Origin: Hyphomicrobiales bacterium
GTDB lineage: Bacteria; Pseudomonadota; Alphaproteobacteria; Rhizobiales; Rhizobiaceae
Length of the DNA: 64,000 nt
Reading direction: 5' to 3'
Assembly (NCBI GenBank): GCA_900470285.1
Contig: UCAG01000003.1
Coordinates: 186,001 to 250,000, forward strand
Position 1 is the stretch's first letter. Each line of letters starts with the position of its first letter. A program made the translations under genes and the position numbers. Shown here one piece after another: positions 48,114 to 58,333 of this stretch. The notes under the pieces are model-generated. The model did no database searches, was not told the origin of the DNA, and worked only from the letters and a program-made list of their open reading frames with translations.

Positions 48114-48503
48114 TTAGCTTTCGTCGTCGTCACCAACGCCGCCGCCGCCGCCAAGAAGACCGGACATATCATCATCGTCTTCGTCTTCGTCATCGGTAGT
48201 CAGGAACGGATCATCGTCATCGCCGAGATCTACATCATCATCATCCAGATCAGGAATGTCGTCGCCTTTTGCTTCATCATCCGCATCTTCCAGAGAGACG
48301 AATTCCGGTGCATCCAGTGCTACATCCAGTTCTTCAGTTTCTGCCTCTTCTTCTTCCACGCGCGTATCCACGGTAGTTTGGAAATAAGACAGCGGGTAGG
48401 ATTTACCTGTATAAGGAGAAACAATCGGGTCCTTATTCAGATCATAAAATTTCTTGCCCGTTTCCGGATCGATACGTTTTGTGCCAAGTTCAGATTTTGC
48501 CAC
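48114..48503 (-). CDS. TIGR02300 family protein
   Basis: 129 residues from a GTG at 48503 behind ATGAGGCTTGAC; homologues begin (M)AKxELGTKRIDPETG, which supports this start over the upstream ATG at 48542. The N-terminal 40 residues (ELGTKRIDPETGKKFYDLN, DPIVSPYTGKSYP) are the family signature. The rest is a very acidic Asp/Glu-rich tail ending GGGGGVGDDDES. Function unknown; the family is confined to alphaproteobacteria and usually sits beside aroA and tRNA-Ala, as here. Confidence 0.9.
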   Translation of the reverse strand: MAKSELGTKRIDPETGKKFYDLNKDPIVSPYTGKSYPLSYFQTTVDTRVEEEEAETEELDVALDAPEFVSLEDADDEAKGDDIPDLDDDDVDLGDDDDPFLTTDDEDEDDDDMSGLLGGGGGVGDDDES

Positions 48504-50205
<1,702 letters not shown>

Positions 50206-50210
50206 CAGCA

Positions 50211-50852
50211 ATGCAGGAGAAAGCTTTTATCATCGCCATTGACGGGCCTGCAGCTTCCGGAAAGGGGACGCTGGCCCGCAATCTTGCCACGCATTACGGT
50301 TTTCATCATCTGGATACCGGCCTCACCTATCGAGCGGTTGCTAAAGCCCTGATTGATCAGGGTTTACCGCTCGATGATGAGGCCATTGCTGCGCGCGCTG
50401 CACAGGAACTCGATCTCAAAGGGCTCGATCGCACTGTGCTGTCCGCCCATGAGATCGGTGAGGCAGCCTCGAAAGTGGCCGTCATGCCGAAAGTGCGCCG
50501 TGCTCTCGTGGAAGCCCAGCGCAAATTTGCAGAAAACCTGCCCGGCACGGTGCTGGACGGCCGCGATATCGGCACCGTTGTCTGCCCTGATGCGCCGGTA
50601 AAACTCTATATCACCGCTTCTGCGGAAGTGCGTGCAGAGCGCCGTTTTAATGAAATGCGTGCAAAAAACGCTGATGCGGATTATAATGAAGTTCTGGACG
50701 ATCTGAAGCGCCGTGATGAGCGCGACATGAACCGCGCCACCTCGCCATTAAAGCCGGCGAGCGATGCGCACTTGATCGATACCAGTAAAATGGATATAGA
50801 AGCGGCATTTCTAGAAGCGAAAACGCTGATAGATACAGCATTGCGCAGCTGA
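50211..50852 (+). CDS. cmk: Cytidylate kinase
   Basis: 213 residues. P-loop [17 protein letters not shown] at the N-terminus, [13 protein letters not shown] for CMP binding and [14 protein letters not shown]. It phosphorylates CMP and dCMP. The start, with AGGAG inside the aroA end region, lies five bases after aroA, so they are co-transcribed. Confidence 0.96.
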   Translation: MQEKAFIIAIDGPAASGKGTLARNLATHYGFHHLDTGLTYRAVAKALIDQGLPLDDEAIAARAAQELDLKGLDRTVLSAHEIGEAASKVAVMPKVRRALVEAQRKFAENLPGTVLDGRDIGTVVCPDAPVKLYITASAEVRAERRFNEMRAKNADADYNEVLDDLKRRDERDMNRATSPLKPASDAHLIDTSKMDIEAAFLEAKTLIDTALRS

Positions 50853-51028
50853 TCATCTTCTGAATTTCAGAAAAATCATTGAGTTGTGCGTCTTTTATAT
50901 AAAAAATGTCTGTTTTCAGGCCATGCGCCGGATTGTTCTTTTTAAGAACGGCTTGTCTTCAGACTTTCTCGTAACACCAACCCCCGGCGCCGTATCCTGT
51001 GTTTTGCACGGATACATCAGGAGTCTAC

Positions 51029-52729
51029 ATGTCAGATTTTAACCCGACACGCGAAGATTTTGAAGCTCTGCTGGCTGAGTCCTTCGCCAATAATGACCTT
51101 GCAGAAGGTTATGTTGTTAAGGGCCGTATTGTTGCCATCGAAAAAGACATGGCAATCATCGATGCAGGTCTCAAAGTTGAAGGCCGCGTGCCGCTGAAGG
51201 AATTCGGCGCTAAGGGCAAAGACGGCTCGATGAAGCCGGGCGACGAAGTAGAAGTTTACGTTGAGCGTATCGAAAACGCGCTTGGCGAAGCTGTTCTGTC
51301 GCGCGAAAAAGCTCGCCGCGAAGAAAGCTGGGTTCGCCTCGAAGAGAAATTCGGCAAAGGTGAGCGCGTTGATGGCGTTATCTTCAATCAGGTTAAGGGT
51401 GGTTTCACCGTTGATCTCGATGGTGCCGTTGCGTTCCTGCCACGTTCACAGGTTGACATTCGTCCGATCCGCGACGTTACACCTCTGATGCACAACCCGC
51501 AGCCGTTTGAAATCCTGAAAATGGACAAGCGTCGCGGCAACATCGTTGTGTCCCGCCGTACCGTTCTGGAAGAATCCCGTGCGGAACAGCGTTCTGAAAT
51601 CGTTCAGAACCTTGAAGAAGGTCAGGTTGTTGACGGCGTTGTCAAGAACATCACCGATTACGGTGCGTTCGTTGACCTCGGCGGCATCGACGGCCTGCTG
51701 CACGTTACCGACATGGCATGGCGCCGTGTAAACCATCCTTCCGAAATCCTGACTATCGGTCAGCAGGTTAAGGTTCAGATCATCCGCATCAACCAGGATA
51801 CACATCGTATTTCCCTGGGCATGAAGCAGCTGGAAAATGATCCTTGGGATGGCATCGGTGCGAAATATCCGATCGGCAAAAAGATCACCGGTAACGTAAC
51901 CAACATCACTGACTACGGTGCATTTGTTGAAATCGAACCAGGTATCGAAGGTCTGATCCACGTTTCCGAAATGTCCTGGACAAAGAAGAACGTACACCCG
52001 GGAAAAATCCTGTCGACCTCTCAGGAAGTCGAAGTTGTTGTGCTCGAAGTGGATCCGGTCAAGCGCCGCATTTCGCTCGGTCTCAAGCAGACCCTCGACA
52101 ACCCATGGACAACCTTTGCTCAGAAATACCCAGCCAACAGCGTTGTTGAAGGCGAAGTCAAGAACAAGACCGAATTCGGCCTGTTCATTGGTCTCGACGG
52201 CGATGTAGACGGCATGGTTCACCTGTCGGATCTCGACTGGAACCGTCCGGGCGAACAGGTTATCGAAGAGTTCAACAAAGGTGACGTTGTTAAGGCAGTC
52301 GTTCTCGATGTAGACATCGAAAAAGAACGTATCTCCCTCGGCATCAAGCAGCTGACCGGCGACAGCGTTGGTGAAGCAGCTTCTTCCGGCGACCTGCGCA
52401 AAAACGCAGTTGTTTCCTGTGAAGTAACCGGCATCACCGATGGCGGCATCGAAGTTAAACTGGTTGATCACGACATCGAAAGCTTCATCAAGCGTTCGGA
52501 TCTGTCCCGTGACCGTGACGAGCAGCGCCCAGAGCGTTTCTCCGTTGGCCAGAAAGTTGACGCACGCGTCATCTCCTTCGACAAGAAAACCCGCAAGCTG
52601 CAGGTTTCCATCAAGGCTCTCGAAATTGCTGAAGAAAAAGAAGCAGTTGCTCAGTACGGTTCCGCAGACAGCGGCGCATCGCTCGGCGACATTCTTGCTG
52701 CAGCAATGAAGAAATCCGAAAACAACTAA
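51029..52729 (+). CDS. rpsA: 30S ribosomal protein S1
   Basis: 566 residues from ATG 51029 behind AGGAGTCTAC; an upstream in-frame ATG at 50999 lacks a ribosome site. Six S1 (OB-fold) repeats can be traced, the third to fifth with NITDYGAFVDLGGIDGLLHV, NITDYGAFVEIEPGIEGLIHV and KNKTEFGLFIGLDGDVDGMV. It helps mRNA binding at initiation. Codon choice is strongly biased as in highly expressed genes. A 176-base leader separates it from cmk. Confidence 0.97.
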   Translation: MSDFNPTREDFEALLAESFANNDLAEGYVVKGRIVAIEKDMAIIDAGLKVEGRVPLKEFGAKGKDGSMKPGDEVEVYVERIENALGEAVLSREKARREESWVRLEEKFGKGERVDGVIFNQVKGGFTVDLDGAVAFLPRSQVDIRPIRDVTPLMHNPQPFEILKMDKRRGNIVVSRRTVLEESRAEQRSEIVQNLEEGQVVDGVVKNITDYGAFVDLGGIDGLLHVTDMAWRRVNHPSEILTIGQQVKVQIIRINQDTHRISLGMKQLENDPWDGIGAKYPIGKKITGNVTNITDYGAFVEIEPGIEGLIHVSEMSWTKKNVHPGKILSTSQEVEVVVLEVDPVKRRISLGLKQTLDNPWTTFAQKYPANSVVEGEVKNKTEFGLFIGLDGDVDGMVHLSDLDWNRPGEQVIEEFNKGDVVKAVVLDVDIEKERISLGIKQLTGDSVGEAASSGDLRKNAVVSCEVTGITDGGIEVKLVDHDIESFIKRSDLSRDRDEQRPERFSVGQKVDARVISFDKKTRKLQVSIKALEIAEEKEAVAQYGSADSGASLGDILAAAMKKSENN

Positions 52730-52785
52730 TATGGATTAAGCAGGACTTATCTTTGTGATCTGAGTCCTGTTTCATTCCAGAGTTG

Positions 52786-52822
52786 AAATCCCCCGCCGGA
52801 GCAATCCGGCGGGGGATTTTTT
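52786..52822 (+). terminator. Intrinsic terminator of rpsA
   Basis: Perfect 15-bp stem AAATCCCCCGCCGGA / TCCGGCGGGGGATTT with loop GCAA, followed by TTT. It ends the aroA-cmk-rpsA cluster 57 bases after the stop. Confidence 0.95.
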
Positions 52823-53001
52823 ATTAAATAATTAAAATACAAATCAACAATATAATTATAATAATAAATTTAAAATAATTTATAAATTAAATAAATCATT
52901 TCACATGTCTTTTAACTTGAGATAATATACTTATCGTAATGCAATATATATTTAATTTATACATTAATTTTAAAAAATAAATTTCAACGAAAGGAAACAC
53001 C
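52823..53001. other. Extremely AT-rich region upstream of the muramidase gene
   Basis: About 180 bases; roughly 13% GC over 52861-52980 by count, against about 50% around it. No gene. Contains CTTATCG and many TA steps. It probably holds the promoter of the muramidase gene. Confidence 0.6.
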
Positions 53002-53745
53002 ATGGCAAAAGGGACATTTTTAAACGTCTTGCCATATGTCTTCGAAGAAGAAGGAGGATATGTTAATCATCCGGCAGATCCGGGTGGCCACACCAATATG
53101 GGGATTACTCTGGCTACCTTATCAGCATGGATGGGAACAAAGGCATCTGCTGCCGATATCCGCAATCTCAGTCAAAAGACAGCAGCCGACATTTATAAGA
53201 AAAATTATTGGGACAAAATCGCCGGTGATGTGCTGCCCGCCGGTATCGACTATGCAGTATTTGATTTTGCCATTAATTCCGGCCCTGCCCGCGCCGCGAA
53301 AGCCCTGCAGAAAATCGCCGGAACCACACAGGACGGGATTATCGGCGATCAGACCCTCAGCGCACTCAATCTTCGTGACCCTGCTTCTGTCATTAATAAT
53401 CTCTGTGACCTGCGACAGGACTGGCTGCAAACTCTCTCCGCCTTCAAAACCTTTGGCAAAGGCTGGACAGCCCGCGTCAAACGCGTACGCAGCCGCTCCC
53501 TCGCGCTGGTTAAAGAGAATTCCGGCCAACCCAAGAAAACAAAACCAAACCAGCCGCGGGAAACAAAAATCTCGATTCCTCAAATCCTCAAAAAACCGGA
53601 AACACTGGCACCGCTCAGCGGTGTGCTCACCGGCATCACCGCTATGGCCTCTGGCAATGGCCCTGTTCAGATTGCCGTTGCGGTTATTCTGGTCGTTCTG
53701 ACAATTGCTGTTCTGTGGCATTTCCTCAACCGCAGAAAGAACTGA
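53002..53745 (+). CDS. GH108 N-acetylmuramidase with C-terminal membrane anchor
   Basis: 247 residues, start behind AAAGGAAACACC. The GH108 (DUF847) domain has the catalytic motif EEGGYVNHPADPGGHTNMGIT at residues 14-34, then YWDKIAGDVLPAGIDYAVFDFAINSG, and a small peptidoglycan-binding half (IAGTTQDGIIGDQTLSAL). A Lys/Pro linker precedes one hydrophobic segment (VQIAVAVILVVLTIAVLWHFL). No signal peptide. The family includes phage endolysins and the lysozyme-like protein of Brucella linked to type IV secretion; no phage or secretion genes are nearby. The AT-rich upstream region suggests foreign origin or silencing. Confidence 0.88.
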   Translation: MAKGTFLNVLPYVFEEEGGYVNHPADPGGHTNMGITLATLSAWMGTKASAADIRNLSQKTAADIYKKNYWDKIAGDVLPAGIDYAVFDFAINSGPARAAKALQKIAGTTQDGIIGDQTLSALNLRDPASVINNLCDLRQDWLQTLSAFKTFGKGWTARVKRVRSRSLALVKENSGQPKKTKPNQPRETKISIPQILKKPETLAPLSGVLTGITAMASGNGPVQIAVAVILVVLTIAVLWHFLNRRKN

Positions 53746-53754
53746 AAATATAAA

Positions 53755-53845
53755 GTGCATCCCGAAAAGCGGGAACCGGTTTTCGGGATACACGAGCGAA
53801 GAAACAGAGCATTTCCAATGCTTCAAGATAAACCGGAAATGCTCT
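53755..53845 (-). repeat. Dispersed intergenic repeat family 3, copy B
   Basis: Read on the minus strand: AGAGCATTTCC...GGAAATGCTCT, then CCCGAAAACCGGTTCCCGCT. Same two-part structure as 9011-9110 in opposite orientation. It fills the gap between the muramidase gene and the convergent YeiH-like gene. Confidence 0.75.
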
Positions 53846-53901
53846 ATTGCCCGTCCGTTTAAAAGCGGGCGGGCAATATGAGTTAAAGCCCTTGATAAAA
53901 A

Positions 53902-54918
53902 TCAGGCCGCGCCCAACAGAGCAATCAGTGACAGGCTGATTGCTCCCAGCGCCAACAGAGAGAAGACCGCGGTCAGCGTAACACGACCCCCGGCTTTAAC
54001 AACGGTACGCACATCCACACCAAGTCCAAGCCCCGCCATTGCAATCACTGTCAGGGCTGTACTGCCTTCATGCAGTGGTGTCAGTGCGAATTGCGGGATC
54101 AGTGACAGGCTGCGCAACGCCATCATGCCCAGAAAGCCGATAATAAACCACGGCACCATCTGCGACAGTTTCGGGCGAGCACCGCCCGATTTCGCACCGA
54201 TCACACCGATTGTCACAATAACCGGCCCCAGCATCAGGACACGTACAAGTTTGACCAATGTGCCGATCTGCACACTCAGTGCTGCCACAGGGGCTGTTGC
54301 AGCCAAGACCTGCGGCACCGCATAGACGGTCAGGCCAGCCAGAATACCATATTGTGCAGCCGACATATTCAGTAGCGGCACCAGTAGCGGCAGGCACAGC
54401 ACAACCACAACGCCCAGAACCGCTGTAAAGGCAATGGATGATGCCACATCATCACTGCTGGCACCGATAACCGGCGCTGTGGCCGCAATTGCTGAGTTAC
54501 CGCAAATGGAGTTGCCGCAAGCCACCAGCACTGCCATACGATGCGACAGGCGCATTAACCGGCCGATAGAATAGCTAATACCAATCGACAGCATCACAAC
54601 ACCGGCAATACCACCGATCAAAGCTGGTCCTGCCTGCATCACCGCTTCCGCACTGATCGATGCGCCGAGCAGCACAATCGCAATTTCCAGAACCATTTTG
54701 GATGAAAACTGGATACCCGCATGATACCGGCCAGACAGGCTGAACAATGAACGTACCGCTGCACCGATCAGAATGGCCAGCACGATTGATTCCAGCCATG
54801 CCCGCCCGAAATAATGCGCCTCGATATATTCCAGAGCATAAGCTGCGATACTCACCAGCAAACAGAGAATAAGTCCGGGTAAAATACGGGAGAAATTAGA
54901 ACGAATAGTGTGCGACAT
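53902..54918 (-). CDS. YeiH/UPF0324 family membrane transporter
   Basis: 338 residues from ATG 54918 (MSHTIRSNF); an ATG 16 codons earlier would add a charged leader. About ten hydrophobic segments, with the family motifs AVLVACGNSICGNSAIAA and a C-terminal MAGLGLGVDVRTVVKAGG. Known as putative sulfate or sulfite exporters; the substrate is not proven. Divergent from a LysR regulator, the usual arrangement (YeiE/YeiH type). Confidence 0.88.
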   Translation of the reverse strand: MSHTIRSNFSRILPGLILCLLVSIAAYALEYIEAHYFGRAWLESIVLAILIGAAVRSLFSLSGRYHAGIQFSSKMVLEIAIVLLGASISAEAVMQAGPALIGGIAGVVMLSIGISYSIGRLMRLSHRMAVLVACGNSICGNSAIAATAPVIGASSDDVASSIAFTAVLGVVVVLCLPLLVPLLNMSAAQYGILAGLTVYAVPQVLAATAPVAALSVQIGTLVKLVRVLMLGPVIVTIGVIGAKSGGARPKLSQMVPWFIIGFLGMMALRSLSLIPQFALTPLHEGSTALTVIAMAGLGLGVDVRTVVKAGGRVTLTAVFSLLALGAISLSLIALLGAA

Positions 54919-55023
54919 GACTGCATTTCCGATAATTTTTCCAATTTTATCGCTTATTTCAACCATTCATTCCATTTGAAAATATGTTATATTTCATTCA
55001 TTAAAATCGAATGATTGATCGCT

Positions 55024-55908
55024 ATGACCCTTGAACAATTACGGATATTCGCGGAAGTCGCCCGCCAGCAGCATCTGACCCGTGCGGCGGAAACCCTGCA
55101 TCTGACGCCATCGGCAGTCAGTGCAGCGATCAAAACACTGGAAGAGCGCTATGCCACCCAATTGTTCAACCGGATCGGTCGAAGAATTGAGCTAAATGAG
55201 ACGGGTCGTATCTTTTTGCATGAGGCTGAAGCTGTGCTTGCCCGTGCGCAGGCCGCAGAACTGACACTCAGCGAGATAACCGGTCTGCAACGGGGCAGTC
55301 TGCATATTTATGCCAGCCAGACGATTGCCAGCTACTGGCTGCCACCGGTTTTGGCGCGGTTTCACACCACCTATCCGATGATTGACCTCAAACTCTCTAT
55401 CGGCAACAGCGAGCAGGTTGTTGAAGCTTTACGGGAGGGGCTGGCGGATACAGGTTTTATTGAAGGAGAAACGGACGATCCGTTTCTGCATAAAGAATCG
55501 GTGGCAACAGATCAGCTGATTACCGTTGTCCGGCCGCAGCATCCGTGGGCAAAACGCACAACACTGCCGACTGCAACCTTGCCGGAGAGTTTCTGGATTT
55601 TGCGTGAGCAAGGCTCCGGCACACGCGCCGCTTTTGAAGCCTATTTACGCGATCAGGCTTTTGATCCCGCACACCTGCCGCTCGCATTGGAGCTGCCGTC
55701 CAATGAGGCCATATGCTCGGCTCTGATCGCGGGGGATTATGCCACTGTACTTTCCGCGCTCGCAGCGCGTCCGCATCTTGCAGCAGAAACATTAAAACAG
55801 GTGCCGTTTACTTTACCACCGCGGCAATTCTGGCTTCTGAACCACCGCGAGCGCTACCAGAGCCACGCTTTTAAAGCGCTTTATGCGATGGTCAAAGAAA
55901 CCAGATAA
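55024..55908 (+). CDS. LysR family transcriptional regulator
   Basis: 294 residues from ATG 55024 (MTLEQLRIFAEVARQQ). Winged HTH: AAETLHLTPSAVSAAIKTLE. The effector domain starts with RGSLHIYASQTIASYWLPPVL, as in CysB/CbbR/YeiE-like regulators. It faces the YeiH-like transporter across 105 bases and probably activates it in response to a sulfur-related or similar signal (inference). AATGA/TCATT half sites lie in the gap. Confidence 0.92.
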   Translation: MTLEQLRIFAEVARQQHLTRAAETLHLTPSAVSAAIKTLEERYATQLFNRIGRRIELNETGRIFLHEAEAVLARAQAAELTLSEITGLQRGSLHIYASQTIASYWLPPVLARFHTTYPMIDLKLSIGNSEQVVEALREGLADTGFIEGETDDPFLHKESVATDQLITVVRPQHPWAKRTTLPTATLPESFWILREQGSGTRAAFEAYLRDQAFDPAHLPLALELPSNEAICSALIAGDYATVLSALAARPHLAAETLKQVPFTLPPRQFWLLNHRERYQSHAFKALYAMVKETR

Positions 55909-55911
55909 CAA

Positions 55912-57189
55912 TCAGCGAATGGCTTTAACCAGCGCCTTATCAGGGAAACAAGTGGCAGGCTGGCCGTTCTTTGCCTGCCAGACACCAATAGAGCGACGGG
56001 TTTTAAATCCGGCCAGTCCATCCGGCTTGCCGACATCATAGCCCTGCTTTTGCAGACGCTTCTGCATAGCAGCAACATCCGAGCGATTAAGACCACCGAC
56101 ATCGCCCCAGCCTTGCTGAAAACCACCGGCACCATAGCTCATCCGGTCAGAGACATGGCCGATGAACAGCGCATAGAGATCGCTCATATTATAGTTTTTC
56201 AGCACGTAGAAATTCGGCGTGACAATAAATGCAGGCCCGTGACGACCGGCAGGCATCAGCAGAAAACCTTCCTGTCCCATCTCCTGCGCAGGGAAAGCTT
56301 TGCCATTAACGCGGGTGATACCAAGTCCCGTCCAGTCTTTGAAGCTCTTACCCTGATCCGGCCCCTCCAGTGAGCAGGAGACATTTTGCGGTACATTGAC
56401 CTCAAAGCCCCAGTCGCGACCTTTCTGCCAGCCGAAATGCTGCAAATAGGCAGCAATAGAAGCCAGTGTGTCCGGCACGGAATTCCAGATATCCCGACGT
56501 CCGTCCCCGTCATAGTCGACGGCATGTTTCAAATAGGAGGTCGGCATGAATTGCGGCTGACCAAGCGCACCAGCCCAAGAGCTTTTCAGATGGGCGCTGT
56601 CCATATAGCCCTTCTGCACAATTTCTAACGCGGCAAGCAATTCTGCGCGGAACATATCCTTACGCGTTGCCATAAAGGCTTTGGTCGCCAGCACTTCAAA
56701 ACCGTTATAAGGGATCTTCACCGTGCCGAAAGCGGATTCACGTCCCCAGACAGCAACAACAATACCGGCAGGCACACCGAAGTCGCGTTCGATTTTCGTC
56801 AGCAGGCTCTTATGGGCATTGAGCTTCACCTTGCCATTGCTGACAACGGAATCAACTGTGCCTTTGCGGAAATAATTGGCAGGTGAACCAAACTCAGACT
56901 GTGTTTGCTGTTTTGGTGTTTGCGGCTTGGTGCCGGGCGGCACCAGATCGGGCAGTTTCCAGTTTAACTGCACGCCGGATAAAGACTGATTGAACACGCT
57001 GCGGCTGATGCCGCGCTGTTGCGCCTGCGGCCACAGATCATTCTCCAGCCATTGCTGAAAGGCGGCATTGGTTTTGGATTGGAGTGCAGCAGAATAAGTC
57101 TGCGCCTGCGCTGCCGGTACGCTGAGAGGCACTACCGCACCAGACAAGCTGAGCGCCACCAGAGCCTGACGGAGGAAAGTCTTCTGCAT
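55912..57189 (-). CDS. Lytic murein transglycosylase, MltB family
   Basis: 425 residues with a signal peptide (ending AQAQT). SLT_2 domain (about residues 35-340): VVAVWGRESAFGT holds the catalytic Glu, followed by SWAGALGQPQFMPTSYL and DYDGDGRRDIW. A C-terminal PG_binding_1 domain (MQKRLQKQGYDVGKPDGLAGF) closes it. The start follows GAGGAGCAGCC. It cleaves peptidoglycan with anhydro-muramic product. Convergent with the LysR gene, three bases apart. Confidence 0.93.
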   Translation of the reverse strand: MQKTFLRQALVALSLSGAVVPLSVPAAQAQTYSAALQSKTNAAFQQWLENDLWPQAQQRGISRSVFNQSLSGVQLNWKLPDLVPPGTKPQTPKQQTQSEFGSPANYFRKGTVDSVVSNGKVKLNAHKSLLTKIERDFGVPAGIVVAVWGRESAFGTVKIPYNGFEVLATKAFMATRKDMFRAELLAALEIVQKGYMDSAHLKSSWAGALGQPQFMPTSYLKHAVDYDGDGRRDIWNSVPDTLASIAAYLQHFGWQKGRDWGFEVNVPQNVSCSLEGPDQGKSFKDWTGLGITRVNGKAFPAQEMGQEGFLLMPAGRHGPAFIVTPNFYVLKNYNMSDLYALFIGHVSDRMSYGAGGFQQGWGDVGGLNRSDVAAMQKRLQKQGYDVGKPDGLAGFKTRRSIGVWQAKNGQPATCFPDKALVKAIR

Positions 57190-57249
57190 GGCTGCTCCTC
57201 TTATACAAAATCCACCTGAAACTTGGATAAAAAATCGGTTGGTCAGGTT

Positions 57250-57855
57250 TTATAATGTTGTTCTGGCGCGCAAAGCTGCAGCCAGTGTCCCTTCGTCCAG
57301 ATAATCCAGTTCACCACCAACCGGCACACCATGCGCAAGACGGGTGATTTTCACATCCATACCGTCGAGCTGATCGGTGATATAATGCGCTGTGGTCTGC
57401 CCTTCGACCGTGGCATTGACCGCGAGAATAAGCTCTTTGATCTCACCGCCGGTGACACGCTCGATCAGACCTTTAATGTTGAGATCATCCGGCCCCACAC
57501 CATCCAGCGGCGACAAACGGCCGCCCAGCACATGATAGCGCACATTCATGGTGCCAGCGCGCTCAAGCGCCCAGAGATCGGATACATCTTCGACAACGAT
57601 CAGTGTGGAAGGATCGCGGCGCGGATCTTCGCAGACCGTGCACGGATCACTGGTATCCACATTCCCGCAACAGGAGCAGATACGCACCTTTTCTGCGGCT
57701 TCTTGCATGGCAGAGCCAAGTGGCACCAGCAATGCATCTTTTTTCTTGATCAGATGCAGCGCGGCTCGGCGTGCAGAACGGGGCCCGAGCCCCGGCACGC
57801 GGGCAAGAAGCTGGATCAGGCGTTCAATTTCAGGACCGGCGATTCGTTTTGACAT
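57250..57855 (-). CDS. recR: Recombination mediator protein RecR
   Basis: 201 residues, usual length. HhH at the N-terminus ([22 protein letters not shown]), zinc finger [13 protein letters not shown], Toprim domain with [12 protein letters not shown], and the C-terminal Walker-like [15 protein letters not shown]. It works with RecO and RecF to load RecA on gaps. Third of dnaX-ybaB-recR. Confidence 0.97.
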   Translation of the reverse strand: MSKRIAGPEIERLIQLLARVPGLGPRSARRAALHLIKKKDALLVPLGSAMQEAAEKVRICSCCGNVDTSDPCTVCEDPRRDPSTLIVVEDVSDLWALERAGTMNVRYHVLGGRLSPLDGVGPDDLNIKGLIERVTGGEIKELILAVNATVEGQTTAHYITDQLDGMDVKITRLAHGVPVGGELDYLDEGTLAAALRARTTL

Positions 57856-57936
57856 AATGAAGACTTAAAACATTTAACGCCCGAATAGAATCGAGCGTTA
57901 ATTTATAATCACATGATGTATGGATAATCTGTCGCT

Positions 57937-58260
57937 TTAGAACGGCAGCTTCATGCCCGGAGGGATTGGCAGACCGGCGGTCAGCGCCTGTGTCTTTTCA
58001 GCCATCATCGCCTCCAGCTTGGCTTTTGCATCATTATGCGCAGCGATAATCAGATCTTCCAGAATTTCGCCTTCGCCTTCTTTGAGCAGCGACGGATCAA
58101 TTTTCAGACTAGTCAATGTACCCTTGCCGAGCAGTGTCAGGCTGACCAGACCACCACCGGAAGTAGCGCTGACTTCCATCTGCGCGATTTCTTCCTGCAT
58201 AGCCTGCATTTTGGCCTGCATTTCTTTTGCTTTGCTCAGCATCCCCATCATGTCACGCAT
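57937..58260 (-). CDS. ybaB: YbaB/EbfC nucleoid-associated protein
   Basis: 107 residues. [21 protein letters not shown] coiled-coil N-terminus, then the beta core with [20 protein letters not shown]. The start is behind GAGGAG. Conserved between dnaX and recR in most bacteria; binds DNA as a dimer. Confidence 0.95.
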   Translation of the reverse strand: MRDMMGMLSKAKEMQAKMQAMQEEIAQMEVSATSGGGLVSLTLLGKGTLTSLKIDPSLLKEGEGEILEDLIIAAHNDAKAKLEAMMAEKTQALTAGLPIPPGMKLPF

Positions 58261-58333
58261 GTGGCAGAACTCCTCGAATTACTCGTATTCAATAAATGGT
58301 TCACAGCCTCGGTAGTTTCAACCGCAGCTAAAA

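Noticed and set aside
51446-52471. 341-codon open frame opposite rpsA
   Set aside because: Antisense to the S1 repeats; a by-product of strong codon bias in rpsA, with no ribosome site.
53002-53745. Prophage remnant
   Set aside because: Only one phage-like domain; no capsid, tail, holin, integrase or att-like repeats nearby, and both flanks are chromosomal genes.
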